From Bacteroidota bacterium (GTDB lineage: Bacteria; Bacteroidota; Bacteroidia; Bacteroidales; GCA-2748055), in contig JAHEEC010000021.1 in NCBI GenBank assembly GCA_024640885.1, positions 1 to 53,096 on the forward strand: a stretch of DNA of 53,096 bases. The letters are read 5' to 3'. The position numbers and the translations under genes were made by a program. The notes under the pieces were generated by a model that saw nothing but the letters and a program-made list of their open reading frames with translations, was not told the origin of the DNA and ran no database searches. Shown piece after piece: positions 18,507 to 27,429 of this stretch (position 1 is its first letter; each line of letters begins with the position of its first letter).

Positions 18507-19925
18507 GTGAAGCGGGTAATCAAGTTTTGGATATGGATAGTTTGGTGCATCCTTGTGATGCCTCCTGCTTTTTCCCAGGGCCTGTTTGAATCCTCCCTCT
18601 CCGGCGTACATGAGAATGAAGTTAGCAACTCAATTACCCTGGGAGGATTCATTCGGTCCGTGGCCTATGTGGGCAATAACCCTGAAAATGATCTCTATTA
18701 TTTTCAGAGCGCCTATGCCCAGGCAGGCTTGCTGGTGGGTGCAAAAGCAGGTTCCTGGGCCACCGCAAGGGCGGATCTGAGATTCAGGTATGGCACTGAA
18801 TTCGGGCATCCTGTGTCTGAAATAATCCTAAGAGAGGCGTATGTGGACCTATCGGCCGGACCGGTTGACCTCCGCTTTGGAAAACTTATTTCACCCTGGG
18901 GAAAAGGAAGTGTTTTTAACCCGGCGGAAAAGATAACCCCGTTGGACCCAACGGTGCGCTCACCCGAAGAAGACGATATTTACCTTGGCGTCTGGGCCAT
19001 GAGGGGACGGATCAATATGGGATCTTCCATGAATCTGACCGCTACCTGGAAACCTGTTTATCAGGCAAGTGTCCTTCTCATCGATCCCATCCCGCTGCCG
19101 GGTTATGTGAATTTCCTTGATCCGGACTATCCCGGTCCTGAGTTGAAAGAAGGAAGTTATGGCATCAATTACAGCCTGCATGCTCCTTTGCTGGACGCCT
19201 CAGTATACTGGTTTGACGGATACAGCCACTGGCCCGGGATTGGTTTTGACTCCTTTATACTGGACTCAGCCACCTTTTCACCCATTGCCCTGAACCTCCG
19301 CGAGCAGGCATACCGGATCAGGATGCTGGGGATTGACCTTTCCATTCCTGTTAATGCATGGATCATCAGGGCGGAAGGAGCATGGTCCGATCCCGTTGAT
19401 GGTCGGGCCGGCAGTGAATACATTCCCTTTCCCGAGATTTCATATACCGCTGAGATTGAAAGGAGTGGAACCCATATGACGTGGCTGGGGGGATACTATG
19501 GCAAGTACATCATGGAATTCGAGGCTCCTGCAGCCAGTCCCTCTCTGGGTGCCGACCTGCAGCAGTTTTACGGCCTGATCCAACAGGGACTGGATCCCGT
19601 GGGAGGGGCCATGGATAACCTCATTAAAGAAAACATCGCATCGTTCAACAGGCTCTATAATTATCAGCTGGAGGAATTTTACCACATGGCCTATTTTGTG
19701 GGACGCGGAAACTTCCTGAGGGACCGTTTGGAAATAGTCTTTCCGGTGATTTACAGCATTACCACAGAAGAATGGACCATCAGGCCCGGAATCTCATGGC
19801 TACCCTGGGATGGAATGAAAGTATCTGCCGGTTTCAGCGGCATGTACGGCCCTGGATCTTCCCTGTACGACATGGTAGGGCCCGTCCTGAATGCGGCCTG
19901 GCTCTCGTTTAAATTAACGTTTTAA
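18507..19925 (+). CDS. predicted outer-membrane beta-barrel protein of an RND/LolA-like operon
   Basis: A 472-residue exported protein with a signal peptide ending PPAFSQG. After it come alternating strands rich in Tyr, Trp and Gly and a terminal aromatic residue (WLSFKLTF), as expected for an outer-membrane barrel. The REAYVDLSAGPVDLRFGKLI stretch and the following PWGKGSVFNPAEKITPLD resemble DUF1302-like proteins that often accompany MMPL/RND transporters and LolA-like proteins. The start codon is GTG. The RND-LolA gene begins 10 bases after the stop, so the two are almost certainly co-transcribed. Exact family membership is inferred. Confidence 0.75.
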   Translation: MKRVIKFWIWIVWCILVMPPAFSQGLFESSLSGVHENEVSNSITLGGFIRSVAYVGNNPENDLYYFQSAYAQAGLLVGAKAGSWATARADLRFRYGTEFGHPVSEIILREAYVDLSAGPVDLRFGKLISPWGKGSVFNPAEKITPLDPTVRSPEEDDIYLGVWAMRGRINMGSSMNLTATWKPVYQASVLLIDPIPLPGYVNFLDPDYPGPELKEGSYGINYSLHAPLLDASVYWFDGYSHWPGIGFDSFILDSATFSPIALNLREQAYRIRMLGIDLSIPVNAWIIRAEGAWSDPVDGRAGSEYIPFPEISYTAEIERSGTHMTWLGGYYGKYIMEFEAPAASPSLGADLQQFYGLIQQGLDPVGGAMDNLIKENIASFNRLYNYQLEEFYHMAYFVGRGNFLRDRLEIVFPVIYSITTEEWTIRPGISWLPWDGMKVSAGFSGMYGPGSSLYDMVGPVLNAAWLSFKLTF

Positions 19926-19935
19926 TTATCGATAG

Positions 19936-22900
19936 ATGGAAAAGAAGATCATAAAAAACCGTTGGTGGATCATTATACTTTCAGTGGTGGTTACCCTGGC
20001 TTTCTCAAGCCTGTTATTAAAAATTCAGGTGGATCCTGACCTGAAGCATTACTTCCCCAAGACCATGACATCCATGGTCAATACCGACAGGATCGAAGAA
20101 GTGTTCGGGAACCAGGATATGGTCATGATCATTTTCAAGACAAAAGACATTCTGGATGCGGCTACACTTGAGCGGATTAAAACCGTAGAGAAGGAGATCG
20201 GAAGGGTCAGCGGGATCCGCAGGACCTCCTCCGTATTCGGATCGAACCGGATCCATGGTGAACAGGGGGTCATGTATGTGGATCCGACCATCGACCGGAT
20301 CCCTCAAAATGAAGCACAAAAGGAGGCTCTCCGAGAAGTGATCATGGAGAATGAGATGGTTTACCAGGTGATGGTTTCCGATGATTTCACAGCCACTGCC
20401 CTGATCCTCACCCTTGAAAAGGATGCAAAAGAAGATGAAGTGTTTCAGGATATCCGCACCATACTTGCTGATCATCCCGGACCTGAAAAAACTTACTTCG
20501 GGGGTATGGCCTACCTTCGCCAGGCCATCGACCATGATATCAAACGGGACGGGATCATCCTGATCCCCATCGCACTGACCCTGATGCTCATCTTTCTCTA
20601 TGTGGTTTTCAGGGAGTGGCGCGGTGTCTGGCTACCTTTCCTTGTGGTGGTGATGTCCTCACTGCTGGCACTGGCGCTCATCCCTATTCTGGGATGGAAG
20701 TTTTATGTGATCACCCTGCTGGTTCCAATTCTGCTCATTGCTGTGGCCAATGACTACGGGATCCATATGGTTGCCAAGTACCAGGAGCTCAATGCCACCG
20801 GGAACAATTACTCCATGAGGGAAATGGCGGTAAAGATTATGAGATCCCTTGGTAAACCTGTTTTACTGACCGGTCTGACCACCATTGCCGGAGTCTCTTC
20901 GCTCATGGCCCACACCATGATCCCGGCGCGTCAGATGGCCGTTGTGGCCAGTGCGGGAATCCTGTTTTCCATCCTTTTCAGCCTGATCCTGATCCCCGCC
21001 ATCCTCTCCATGTTGCAGAAGTCAAAACCCAGGCCACTGCACAGGGAAATCCGGGATAAACGCAATGTGCTGGGTCGGTTTGCATATTTCGTGATCAGGA
21101 ACAACAGGATCATTCCCCCCGTTGCACTGGTGGTCACCCTGGGCATCGCGACCGGGATTTTTTTCCTGCGTGTAGACTCCAATGAAGAGAATTTTTTTCC
21201 GGAGCATCATGAGGTAAAACAGGCCGCTTCGATTATCAACAGCAAGTTCGGAGGATCAGAAAATATCTCGGTCATGTTTTCCGGAGATATGTTCGATCCC
21301 CAGATCCTGAACCGGATGGAAGCATACAGAACCGAAATGGAGAAGATGGATGCCATTGATCTGACCATGTCCTTTTCCGGTGTGGTGCGGGAAATAAGCA
21401 AGGCCCTTAATGACCCGGGAGATCCTTTTTATGACAGGATCCCTCCCACCCGGGAGGCAGTGGCCCAGTATATGGAACTCTACTCCATGAGCGGCGATCC
21501 CGAGCAGCTTGAGCAACTGGTGGATTTCAATTACCAACATGCACACATGATGATCCGGATTAATGATGCCACGATCGAGTCGGTGAATGCGATCATCCAG
21601 CACCTGGAAGAGATTACGCAAAATGATGCCTCGGTGACTGCAATCGGAGGGTACGGATATGTCCGCACCGAACTGGCCAACAAGGTGCTGTCCGGGACCT
21701 ATAAGTCCCTGGGTATTGCCCTGGTGGTGATCTTTGTCTTAATGGCTGCAATCTTCCGGTCCGCTGTGGCCGGACTGCTGGGGGTCATCCCCCTGGCCAT
21801 CTCCGTACTGGTACTGTTTGGGATAATGGGGATCACAGGCGTCAGGCTTGACGTGGCCACCGCATTGCTCTCCTCGGTAATGATCGGTGTGGGAGTTGAT
21901 TATTCAATTCATTTTCTCTGGAGGTACCGGGAAGAACGCCAGCAAAACAGGCCGGCCAGGGAGGCTGTGATCAACACCATTACCACCACAGGAAGGGGAA
22001 TCATTTTCAATGCACTTTCGGTGATCGTCGGGTTTGTGGTCCTGATCATCTCCTCATTCACTCCCATCCGGTTTTTCGGGGTCCTGGTGGTAGTCTCTAT
22101 ATTTACATGCCTGATCGGGGCACTGGTAATCATACCGGCGCTGGTCCTTCGGTTCAAATTTGGATTCCTGGAACCTGCAAGCGCGGAAATTCCGGCAGAC
22201 ACTCCGAAATTAAATATAGAAAGAAGAATTGCCATGATCCTGATCCTGGCTTCTTTAACTGCCATAGGTGCCAGCGGGCAGAATCCCCTGGATATTATCA
22301 GGAAAAGCCATGAGGTGGTAAAGATCAGCTCATTTGAGTCAGTATCCACCCTTACCATTACCGATTCCCGAGGCAATGAAAGGGTCCGGCAGAGTGCCAT
22401 GGCCTCCATGTCCATGCCGGACGGCACCGAGAAACGGATCATCAAGTTCCTCTCGCCCGCCGAAGTGAAAGGGACCGGGATCCTGATCTTCGATTATCCT
22501 GAGAAAAGCGACGACATGTGGATCTACCTCCCTGCCATGAGAAAGACCAGGCGCATCGTGAGCACCGAAAAGAGCAAGAATTTCATGGGCAGTGAATTCT
22601 CCAACGCCAACATGACCGCACCCGGACTGGCGGACTTTACCTATACCCTTTTGGGAGAGGAAACCCTGGATGGGAATCCATGTTTCAAGGTGGAATCCGT
22701 ACCCGTTTCCACCGACCTTGAGGATGAATACGGGTATTCCCGGGCCATATCCTGGATCGATAAAAATAATTATCTTGTACACCAGACACTTTACTACGAT
22801 TTTGACGGTGAACTGTTCAAGACCATCTCGAACCAGGAATTCAGGAAACTGGATGAAACCAACAACAGGTACATGGTGACCCGCATGGGTGCGGTGAACC

Positions 22901-22998
22901 AGAGCAACCACCGAAGTTCAGAAATGGTCATGGAACAGGTAGCAGTCACCCCACCAAACAGTGATTATTTCACGGTGGGGTACCTGGAAAAAGAATGA
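19936..22998 (+). CDS. RND/MMPL transporter fused to a C-terminal LolA-like lipid-carrier domain
   Basis: A 1020-residue fusion. Residues 1-755 form an MMPL/HpnN-type RND transporter: TM1 (about 9-29), a periplasmic loop, a TM bundle, and the same again. The proton-relay aspartates lie in ANDYGIH (D273) and GVDYSIH (D655). Residues 760-782 (IERRIAMILILASLTAIGAS) look like a signal peptide embedded at the junction. Residues 783-1020 match outer-membrane-lipoprotein-sorting proteins of the LolA-like fold (MWIYLPAMRKTRRI, FMGSEFSNANM, YSRAISWIDKNNYLVHQ). These are usually separate genes. Cleavage or restart at Met767 could also yield a free carrier. It overlaps the DUF2141 gene by 4 bases. Confidence 0.9.
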   Translation: MEKKIIKNRWWIIILSVVVTLAFSSLLLKIQVDPDLKHYFPKTMTSMVNTDRIEEVFGNQDMVMIIFKTKDILDAATLERIKTVEKEIGRVSGIRRTSSVFGSNRIHGEQGVMYVDPTIDRIPQNEAQKEALREVIMENEMVYQVMVSDDFTATALILTLEKDAKEDEVFQDIRTILADHPGPEKTYFGGMAYLRQAIDHDIKRDGIILIPIALTLMLIFLYVVFREWRGVWLPFLVVVMSSLLALALIPILGWKFYVITLLVPILLIAVANDYGIHMVAKYQELNATGNNYSMREMAVKIMRSLGKPVLLTGLTTIAGVSSLMAHTMIPARQMAVVASAGILFSILFSLILIPAILSMLQKSKPRPLHREIRDKRNVLGRFAYFVIRNNRIIPPVALVVTLGIATGIFFLRVDSNEENFFPEHHEVKQAASIINSKFGGSENISVMFSGDMFDPQILNRMEAYRTEMEKMDAIDLTMSFSGVVREISKALNDPGDPFYDRIPPTREAVAQYMELYSMSGDPEQLEQLVDFNYQHAHMMIRINDATIESVNAIIQHLEEITQNDASVTAIGGYGYVRTELANKVLSGTYKSLGIALVVIFVLMAAIFRSAVAGLLGVIPLAISVLVLFGIMGITGVRLDVATALLSSVMIGVGVDYSIHFLWRYREERQQNRPAREAVINTITTTGRGIIFNALSVIVGFVVLIISSFTPIRFFGVLVVVSIFTCLIGALVIIPALVLRFKFGFLEPASAEIPADTPKLNIERRIAMILILASLTAIGASGQNPLDIIRKSHEVVKISSFESVSTLTITDSRGNERVRQSAMASMSMPDGTEKRIIKFLSPAEVKGTGILIFDYPEKSDDMWIYLPAMRKTRRIVSTEKSKNFMGSEFSNANMTAPGLADFTYTLLGEETLDGNPCFKVESVPVSTDLEDEYGYSRAISWIDKNNYLVHQTLYYDFDGELFKTISNQEFRKLDETNNRYMVTRMGAVNQSNHRSSEMVMEQVAVTPPNSDYFTVGYLEKE

Positions 22999-23450
22999 GA
23001 AAGACCATATTTTTCGCCATGATCCTCTGCTGCTTGCCCATGCTGGTGGTGCAGGCACAATCCACTCCCAAAGCCACCCTTGAAATTACATTCACCGGGA
23101 TCCGGAACGATATCGGACTAATCGCCATCGGGATCAACAGTTCCCCCGATGGTTGGCCCAGGAACCCGCAAATGGAGCTTAACTGGAAGAAAACCAGTGT
23201 TGTGGACGGTGTCTTCACCGCGAAGATAGAAAGTATGAATTATGGGACCTACGCCATCTCGGTTCTGGATGATCAGAACAGCAACCTGGAGATGGATATG
23301 GTGCTGGGCATCCCTAAAGAGGGATATGGATTTTCAAACAACCCGTCCGTAGGGATTTCGACCCCTAAATTTAACGTGTGCGCCTTCATCCTGGACAAAC
23401 CGTTTGTAAAAATCTCTATCGACCTGAGGTATACATTGAAGGGCAGGTAA
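22995..23450 (+). CDS. DUF2141 domain secreted protein
   Basis: A 151-residue protein with a signal peptide (to about VVQAQS) and one DUF2141 domain. It is recognisable by MNYGTYAISVLDDQNSN, LEMDMVLGIPKEGYGFSNN and the closing strand VKISIDLRY. DUF2141 is a small beta-sandwich of unknown function, found mostly in Bacteroidota and Proteobacteria and often next to envelope genes. Its ATG overlaps the TGA of the RND-LolA gene (ATGA), so the two are translationally coupled. That makes it a candidate periplasmic partner of the same pathway. Confidence 0.9.
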   Translation: MRKTIFFAMILCCLPMLVVQAQSTPKATLEITFTGIRNDIGLIAIGINSSPDGWPRNPQMELNWKKTSVVDGVFTAKIESMNYGTYAISVLDDQNSNLEMDMVLGIPKEGYGFSNNPSVGISTPKFNVCAFILDKPFVKISIDLRYTLKGR

Positions 23451-23462
23451 CGAGATAATCCC

Positions 23463-23470
23463 TATTTTTG
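23463..23470 (+). promoter_or_regulatory. possible -7 box of mnmE
   Basis: TATTTTTG is an exact TAnnTTTG match, 29 bases before the mnmE ATG. The nearest TTG is 24 bases upstream, slightly too far for the usual spacing. Confidence 0.35.
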
Positions 23471-23499
23471 CACACCAGAAAGTAAAATGTTAGGGGATC

Positions 23500-24900
23500 A
23501 TGAGGAGTGAAGCCACCATATGCGCTTTAGCCACCCATGGCACCGGAGCTATTTCCGTGATCCGGATCAGCGGGCCTGATGCAATCAGGATCGTGGAGGG
23601 TCTGTTCCATGCGGCCACCAGGGGGAAGAAGCTCCGGGATCAGGCACCCAGTACCATTCATTTCGGCACCATCCGTCACCGGGGGAAGATCATCGATGAA
23701 GTGCTTGTAAGTCTTTTCAAATCACCCCAATCCTACACCGGTGAAGATGCCATAGAGATCTCCTGCCACGGTTCGATCTATATCCAGCACAAGATCCTTG
23801 AGCTGCTGGTGGAGTCCGGCGCCGTCCCGGCCAAGCCGGGAGAATTCACCCAGCGTGCCTTTTTAAACGGGAAGATGGACCTCTCCCAGGCCGAGGCGGT
23901 GGCAGACCTGATTGCTGCCGAATCGGAAGGAGCCCACCAGGTGGCCCTTCAACAGCTGAGGGGTGGTTTTTCGAACCAGCTGAAGCACCTGCGGGGACGC
24001 CTGCTTCATTTTATCTCCATGATCGAACTGGAGCTTGATTTCAGTGAAGAAGATGTGGAATTCGCAGACCGGCAACAACTCACAGAACTTGTGGGAGAGA
24101 TTGATCTCCTGATCAACGAACTTATCCGCTCATTCCGGCTTGGTAATGTGCTGAAGAACGGGGTTCCGGTGGCAATCATCGGGCGTCCCAACGTCGGAAA
24201 ATCAACCCTCCTCAATGCCCTTCTCAATGAGGAACGCGCCATTGTGAGTGATATCGAGGGAACCACACGGGATTCCATAGAGGACACGGTGAACCTCCAG
24301 GGAATTACCTTTCGGTTTATAGATACCGCAGGGATAAGGGAAACCGCTGAGCCCATTGAAAACCTCGGGATCAGGCGCACCTACCAGAAAATCGGACAGG
24401 CTTCCATCGTCCTGCTGCTCGCTGAAGCAGGCGATGATCCAACCCTCATCGTTCAATCTGTGGAAGCCATCCGCAAACAGATTGCACATGGTCCCCAGCA
24501 GCTGGTGGTGGTGCTGAATAAATCCGACCAGCTTTCCGGGAAAGAACTCCGGGATACACTGGCTGAGCTCACGGTGCTTCCCAATGAACGTGTCATCGCA
24601 CTCTCTGCAAAGAAGGGAAATCACATGGATAGCCTGAAAGGGTTGTTGCTTGAGCTTGTGAACGCAGGGAATATCAGGCACCAGGATGTGGTGATCTCCA
24701 ACATCAGGCATTTCAATGCCCTTAGATCGGCTTCAGAAAGTCTCTCAAGGGTATCAGAGGGACTTGCCTCTGCCCTCCCCTCTGACCTGCTTGCGCAGGA
24801 TATCCGCGAGGCGCTCCATTACCTGGGCGAGATCACCGGCGAGGTGACCACGGACGAGATCCTGGGCAACATCTTCAAGAACTTCTGTATCGGGAAATAG
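23500..24900 (+). CDS. mnmE: tRNA uridine-5-carboxymethylaminomethyl modification GTPase MnmE
   Basis: MnmE acts with MnmG to modify U34 in the wobble position of several tRNAs. The 466-residue protein has the folate-binding N-domain (ICALATHGTGAISVIRISG, then SYTGEDAIEISCHGS), helical segments, and a G domain with GRPNVGKS at 228-235, DIEGTTRD and DTAGIRET. It ends in the invariant FCIGK, whose cysteine is functionally important. Length and motifs are complete. It stands alone, with the exported operon upstream and a 720-base gap downstream. Confidence 0.97.
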   Translation: MRSEATICALATHGTGAISVIRISGPDAIRIVEGLFHAATRGKKLRDQAPSTIHFGTIRHRGKIIDEVLVSLFKSPQSYTGEDAIEISCHGSIYIQHKILELLVESGAVPAKPGEFTQRAFLNGKMDLSQAEAVADLIAAESEGAHQVALQQLRGGFSNQLKHLRGRLLHFISMIELELDFSEEDVEFADRQQLTELVGEIDLLINELIRSFRLGNVLKNGVPVAIIGRPNVGKSTLLNALLNEERAIVSDIEGTTRDSIEDTVNLQGITFRFIDTAGIRETAEPIENLGIRRTYQKIGQASIVLLLAEAGDDPTLIVQSVEAIRKQIAHGPQQLVVVLNKSDQLSGKELRDTLAELTVLPNERVIALSAKKGNHMDSLKGLLLELVNAGNIRHQDVVISNIRHFNALRSASESLSRVSEGLASALPSDLLAQDIREALHYLGEITGEVTTDEILGNIFKNFCIGK

Positions 24901-25621
24901 CGGCACAATGATCCAACTTTGCATTCACTGTAAAAGAGATCCATTCTTCTGCTCAACTTTTATCAATGGTTCAATTCTTTTGTTAATTTAGTATCCGAAG
25001 TGTGGACCGAGCCGTGTCTCCAGCACCTCCAGAAAATCAGCCTTTGCTGTGCAGCGGGTTCGTCAATGAATATTTAGGGTACCAGAATCGTTGGGTGAAC
25101 CTAATTCGGTGGAGGACTGATTATCAATATTTTTAACAAGGGCGATTACCCAACATAAATGATCTCGTCTGGTTTTTCAGGATGATCAACTTCATCGTTC
25201 CTGTGATCCCCAATATCCTTTTAAAGTATTGATCAAGAATACAATTGGGTTTACATTTAAGTAAACCCAAAATGGATCCTGTGAGTGAGGCTTTAAAATT
25301 CGAAAACCCCAAAACAATCTGATTTATGCGAATGAAGAGAGTACACCATTGGAAAATCTTCCTGTAACCCAGGCATGAGCTGGCATCCTCCTTGATTAAA
25401 CCAATCTCGAAATGGATTTCAAAATAAATATAGAGTTGATTCATGATGTCACTTCAGGACCCAATTGGCAATTAACCAGACCTATTAAACACCCTGAACA
25501 AGCAGAGAATAATTTTAGGTTCACATCAAGCAGTTAACCCCTATGAGCCTGGCAGTTAAAGCTCATAAAACCACGGCTCTTCAGAATTTCGTTCTATTTA
25601 TAACAATTAAATAAGGGAGTT
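24901..25621. other. gene-poor interval after mnmE
   Basis: Seven hundred bases without a convincing gene. The longest frame (103 codons, minus strand, 25133-25444) has no domain or leader that I recognise. The only structured element seen is the palindrome at 25245-25270. There is no integrase, no repeat of the mnmE 3' end, and no RNA gene that folds by eye. A short GGGAG lies just before the downstream lipoprotein start. Confidence 0.5.
25245..25270. repeat. perfect 10-bp inverted repeat
   Basis: TTGGGTTTAC and GTAAACCCAA are exact complements around ATTTAA. Neither side continues into a T run, so it is not an obvious terminator. It is isolated in the gap, about 350 bases before the lipoprotein start. 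It could be an operator, a mobile-element end or a remnant. Confidence 0.5.
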
Positions 25622-26629
25622 ATGATGACTAAAAAATTATGGTTTTTACCATTTCTTGCACTGGGCATGATATTTTTTATTCAATGCTCGGATGAACCCT
25701 TCTATTCTGCAGCTGATGATCCGGCTGAAATGTCTGCACTGAAAGCTGGAAAGGGAGGTGGCAACGGTGGCGGTGGCGGAGGCGGCGGCGGTGGCGGCCA
25801 TACAGAGGTGATTGGGAATAATTTATCATTTCCCGCCATTGCTGTGGATGGATTTGGAATCACAGACCTTGCCGAGGAAACCTTCAATGTCCCGTATACT
25901 GGAGACAACCCCGGATTAACCCAGGCAGAGATCGATGATCTTGAATTAAATGGCCCCTGGTTCCCACAAAAGACTGAGGGAAATGTATGGCAGGCCGATT
26001 TTACGTCGTCGGCTGCAGTGGATATTTCATTTATTGATTGGGGTGATGTCATAGAATCCGTCAACCCCAAACTCAGGCGCCCATTCAGGCTCGAGGTGAC
26101 CCTGTATGCACAGAGTACTATGTGGGGCTATACGATGGCCCTGCTGGAATATCCCAGCAGCATGGACGAGGTCCAGGGGACTAACACCATTCCATATCTT
26201 CCCGGCTATGCGACAGTGGTCTCGGCACAACCAAGGCTGGTGATCCAATTTCTGGGGAATATTGATCACGAAGCTCTGGTCTGGGACGAAATAGATCGTC
26301 TTTGGATGGTGCCAGGGGATCCTCCTAATATTCCTGAAGTCACTCCTCTTTCATTCAGCACTGAATTAAATGTGGGTGGCAAATATATTTACGGAGCATC
26401 AAAGGGAGGCTGGAAACCTGTAGATGCTGGTTTCTATAGGATCACTTTCTACATTCCCTCTTCGTCGGGTATCAACCTTAGAAATGCAGAAATCGACAAT
26501 TATGGTGCTGACGAGGAGGCAGGTGAAGAATCAGAAACCGGGGCCGCCATACCCGAGGTAGATCCGGACAATAACCTCACCTACGTGGATGTCCTTGTCG
26601 TAGCTGGAGGAGGAGGAGGGAAACGATGA
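25622..26629 (+). CDS. predicted surface lipoprotein with a glycine tract, unknown function
   Basis: A 335-residue protein not assigned to a family. The leader MMTKKLWFLPFLALGMIFF places a lipobox-like cysteine at 22. The next residues, SDE, resemble the Bacteroidota lipoprotein export signal that sends lipoproteins to the cell surface. The residue before the cysteine (Gln) is unusual. Residues 44-59 are almost pure glycine, encoded by varied GGN codons. The rest is aromatic-rich and beta-like (FIDWGDVIESVNPKL, RPFRLEVTLYAQSTMWGY), with an acidic stretch near 300 and a second short glycine run at the end (VVAGGGGGKR). It stands alone, followed by a strong terminator. Confidence 0.75.
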   Translation: MMTKKLWFLPFLALGMIFFIQCSDEPFYSAADDPAEMSALKAGKGGGNGGGGGGGGGGGHTEVIGNNLSFPAIAVDGFGITDLAEETFNVPYTGDNPGLTQAEIDDLELNGPWFPQKTEGNVWQADFTSSAAVDISFIDWGDVIESVNPKLRRPFRLEVTLYAQSTMWGYTMALLEYPSSMDEVQGTNTIPYLPGYATVVSAQPRLVIQFLGNIDHEALVWDEIDRLWMVPGDPPNIPEVTPLSFSTELNVGGKYIYGASKGGWKPVDAGFYRITFYIPSSSGINLRNAEIDNYGADEEAGEESETGAAIPEVDPDNNLTYVDVLVVAGGGGGKR

Positions 26630-26664
26630 TTGAAAATGCGCTGAGTTCTTCTGCTTGATATAAA

Positions 26665-26695
26665 GAGGCTGCCCTGTCCTAACTGGGGCAGCCTC
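26665..26695. terminator. strong hairpin terminator, probably bidirectional
   Basis: GAGGCTGCCC pairs perfectly with GGGCAGCCTC over an 11-base loop, 35 bases after the lipoprotein stop. On the minus strand the stem is followed by TTTATAT. On the plus strand the T content after it is low. Confidence 0.6.
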
Positions 26696-26770
26696 CTGCT
26701 TTGGCCAGGTTGCCTGTCGAAATGATCCGGTTAACGCAGGTACTGTTTTTCCATCCTGATCTTGTTGGAT

Positions 26771-26872
26771 CGCCGGATAAGCATAGCGGTCCACAAGTAT
26801 TCTGAAGGCATCTGCATCCCTTCTGACACAGGATTCGATAATATCCCGGTTATCCAATTGCTCGTGTTTCAA
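26771..26872 (-). pseudogene. N-terminal fragment of an ECF sigma-factor gene
   Basis: From a TTG at 26872 the minus strand reads about 34 residues (DNRDIIESCVRRDADAFRIL, then VDRYAYPA) that closely match the start of sigma region 2 in ECF sigma factors. After that the frame continues but the similarity stops abruptly: the DNA-binding, -10-recognition and region 4 parts are missing. The sequence then runs into the terminator stem. A TAG lies two codons upstream of the TTG. This is best read as a decayed 5' remnant, not a working regulator. Confidence 0.5.
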
Positions 26873-27075
26873 TTGCTAATAATACGCCTGTTCCACCTCC
26901 CGGCAGGATTGGCCGGCTCTTTGATTATCAAGGCTTAACAGAAGCAGATCTCCGCCTGGGGAACAGCCTGGAACCCTTTGCTTCGACATTAATATTAATT
27001 TTAAATAACATCTTTGGAATTAATGTGTTATATTAATATGATTTTATATCAATAGATTACGAAAGGGAACCTTCT

Positions 27076-27234
27076 ATGTATGAAAAAAAGAATCACAATT
27101 ATACCTCACCGGACCTGTCCAAACTGCAGGAAGTTGTCATCGATCTCAGGACAAAGATCTACATAGCCATCGGCGATGATCCTGAGGAGGCCCGAAGCCG
27201 TTACCTGGCCAGGGTTGGCAATAAAAAACCATAG
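27076..27234 (+). CDS. small protein of unknown function, 52 residues
   Basis: An ORF too short for routine gene calling: ATG at 27076, TAG at 27232. The product (MYEKKNHNYTSPDLSKLQEV, then VIDLRTKIYIAIGDDPEEAR, then SRYLARVGNKKP) is mixed, soluble and free of low-complexity sequence. Its codon use resembles that of neighbouring genes. I recognise no family. It sits upstream of the glutamate-synthase-like gene on the same strand, 195 bases away. I think it is probably a real gene. Confidence 0.5.
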   Translation: MYEKKNHNYTSPDLSKLQEVVIDLRTKIYIAIGDDPEEARSRYLARVGNKKP

Positions 27235-27429
27235 CACCCTCCCACCCCCTTTTATTTCTGGTTGATTCTTCAGGTTCTGATCCTGCGGCAGGTTTTGCTG
27301 TACGTGGAAACCACTATCCAGGGTCAAAACTTGGCACTCTAATTAATAATCGATCTAAACTTAATAATTGATATATTTTAGCCCGGATTTGTTCTGAATT
27401 ATCGAAAATCTAACCAATCTTTCGTAAAT

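Noticed and set aside
24883..24900. The mnmE 3' end as an integration (att) site for an SGI1-like element
   Set aside because: The sequence resembles known trmE attachment sites only because FCIGK is conserved. No second copy and no integrase lie in the following 2.5 kb.
25133..25444. 103-codon minus-strand frame in the gap after mnmE
   Set aside because: It has no domain, leader or neighbour relation, and its Ile/Leu/Phe-rich composition looks like an AT-rich chance frame.
26531..26770. Continuation of the sigma-like frame on the minus strand toward 26531
   Set aside because: After YAYPA the translation loses all sigma similarity and overlaps the terminator and the 3' end of the lipoprotein gene on the other strand.
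26988..26999. ATTAATATTAAT palindrome
   Set aside because: It sits in an AT-rich spacer where such self-complementary runs arise by chance.
27235..27342. In-frame continuation after the TAG of the 52-residue ORF
   Set aside because: A possible read-through stretch (PTPFYFWLILQVLILRQVLL) is present, but nothing indicates stop-codon recoding.
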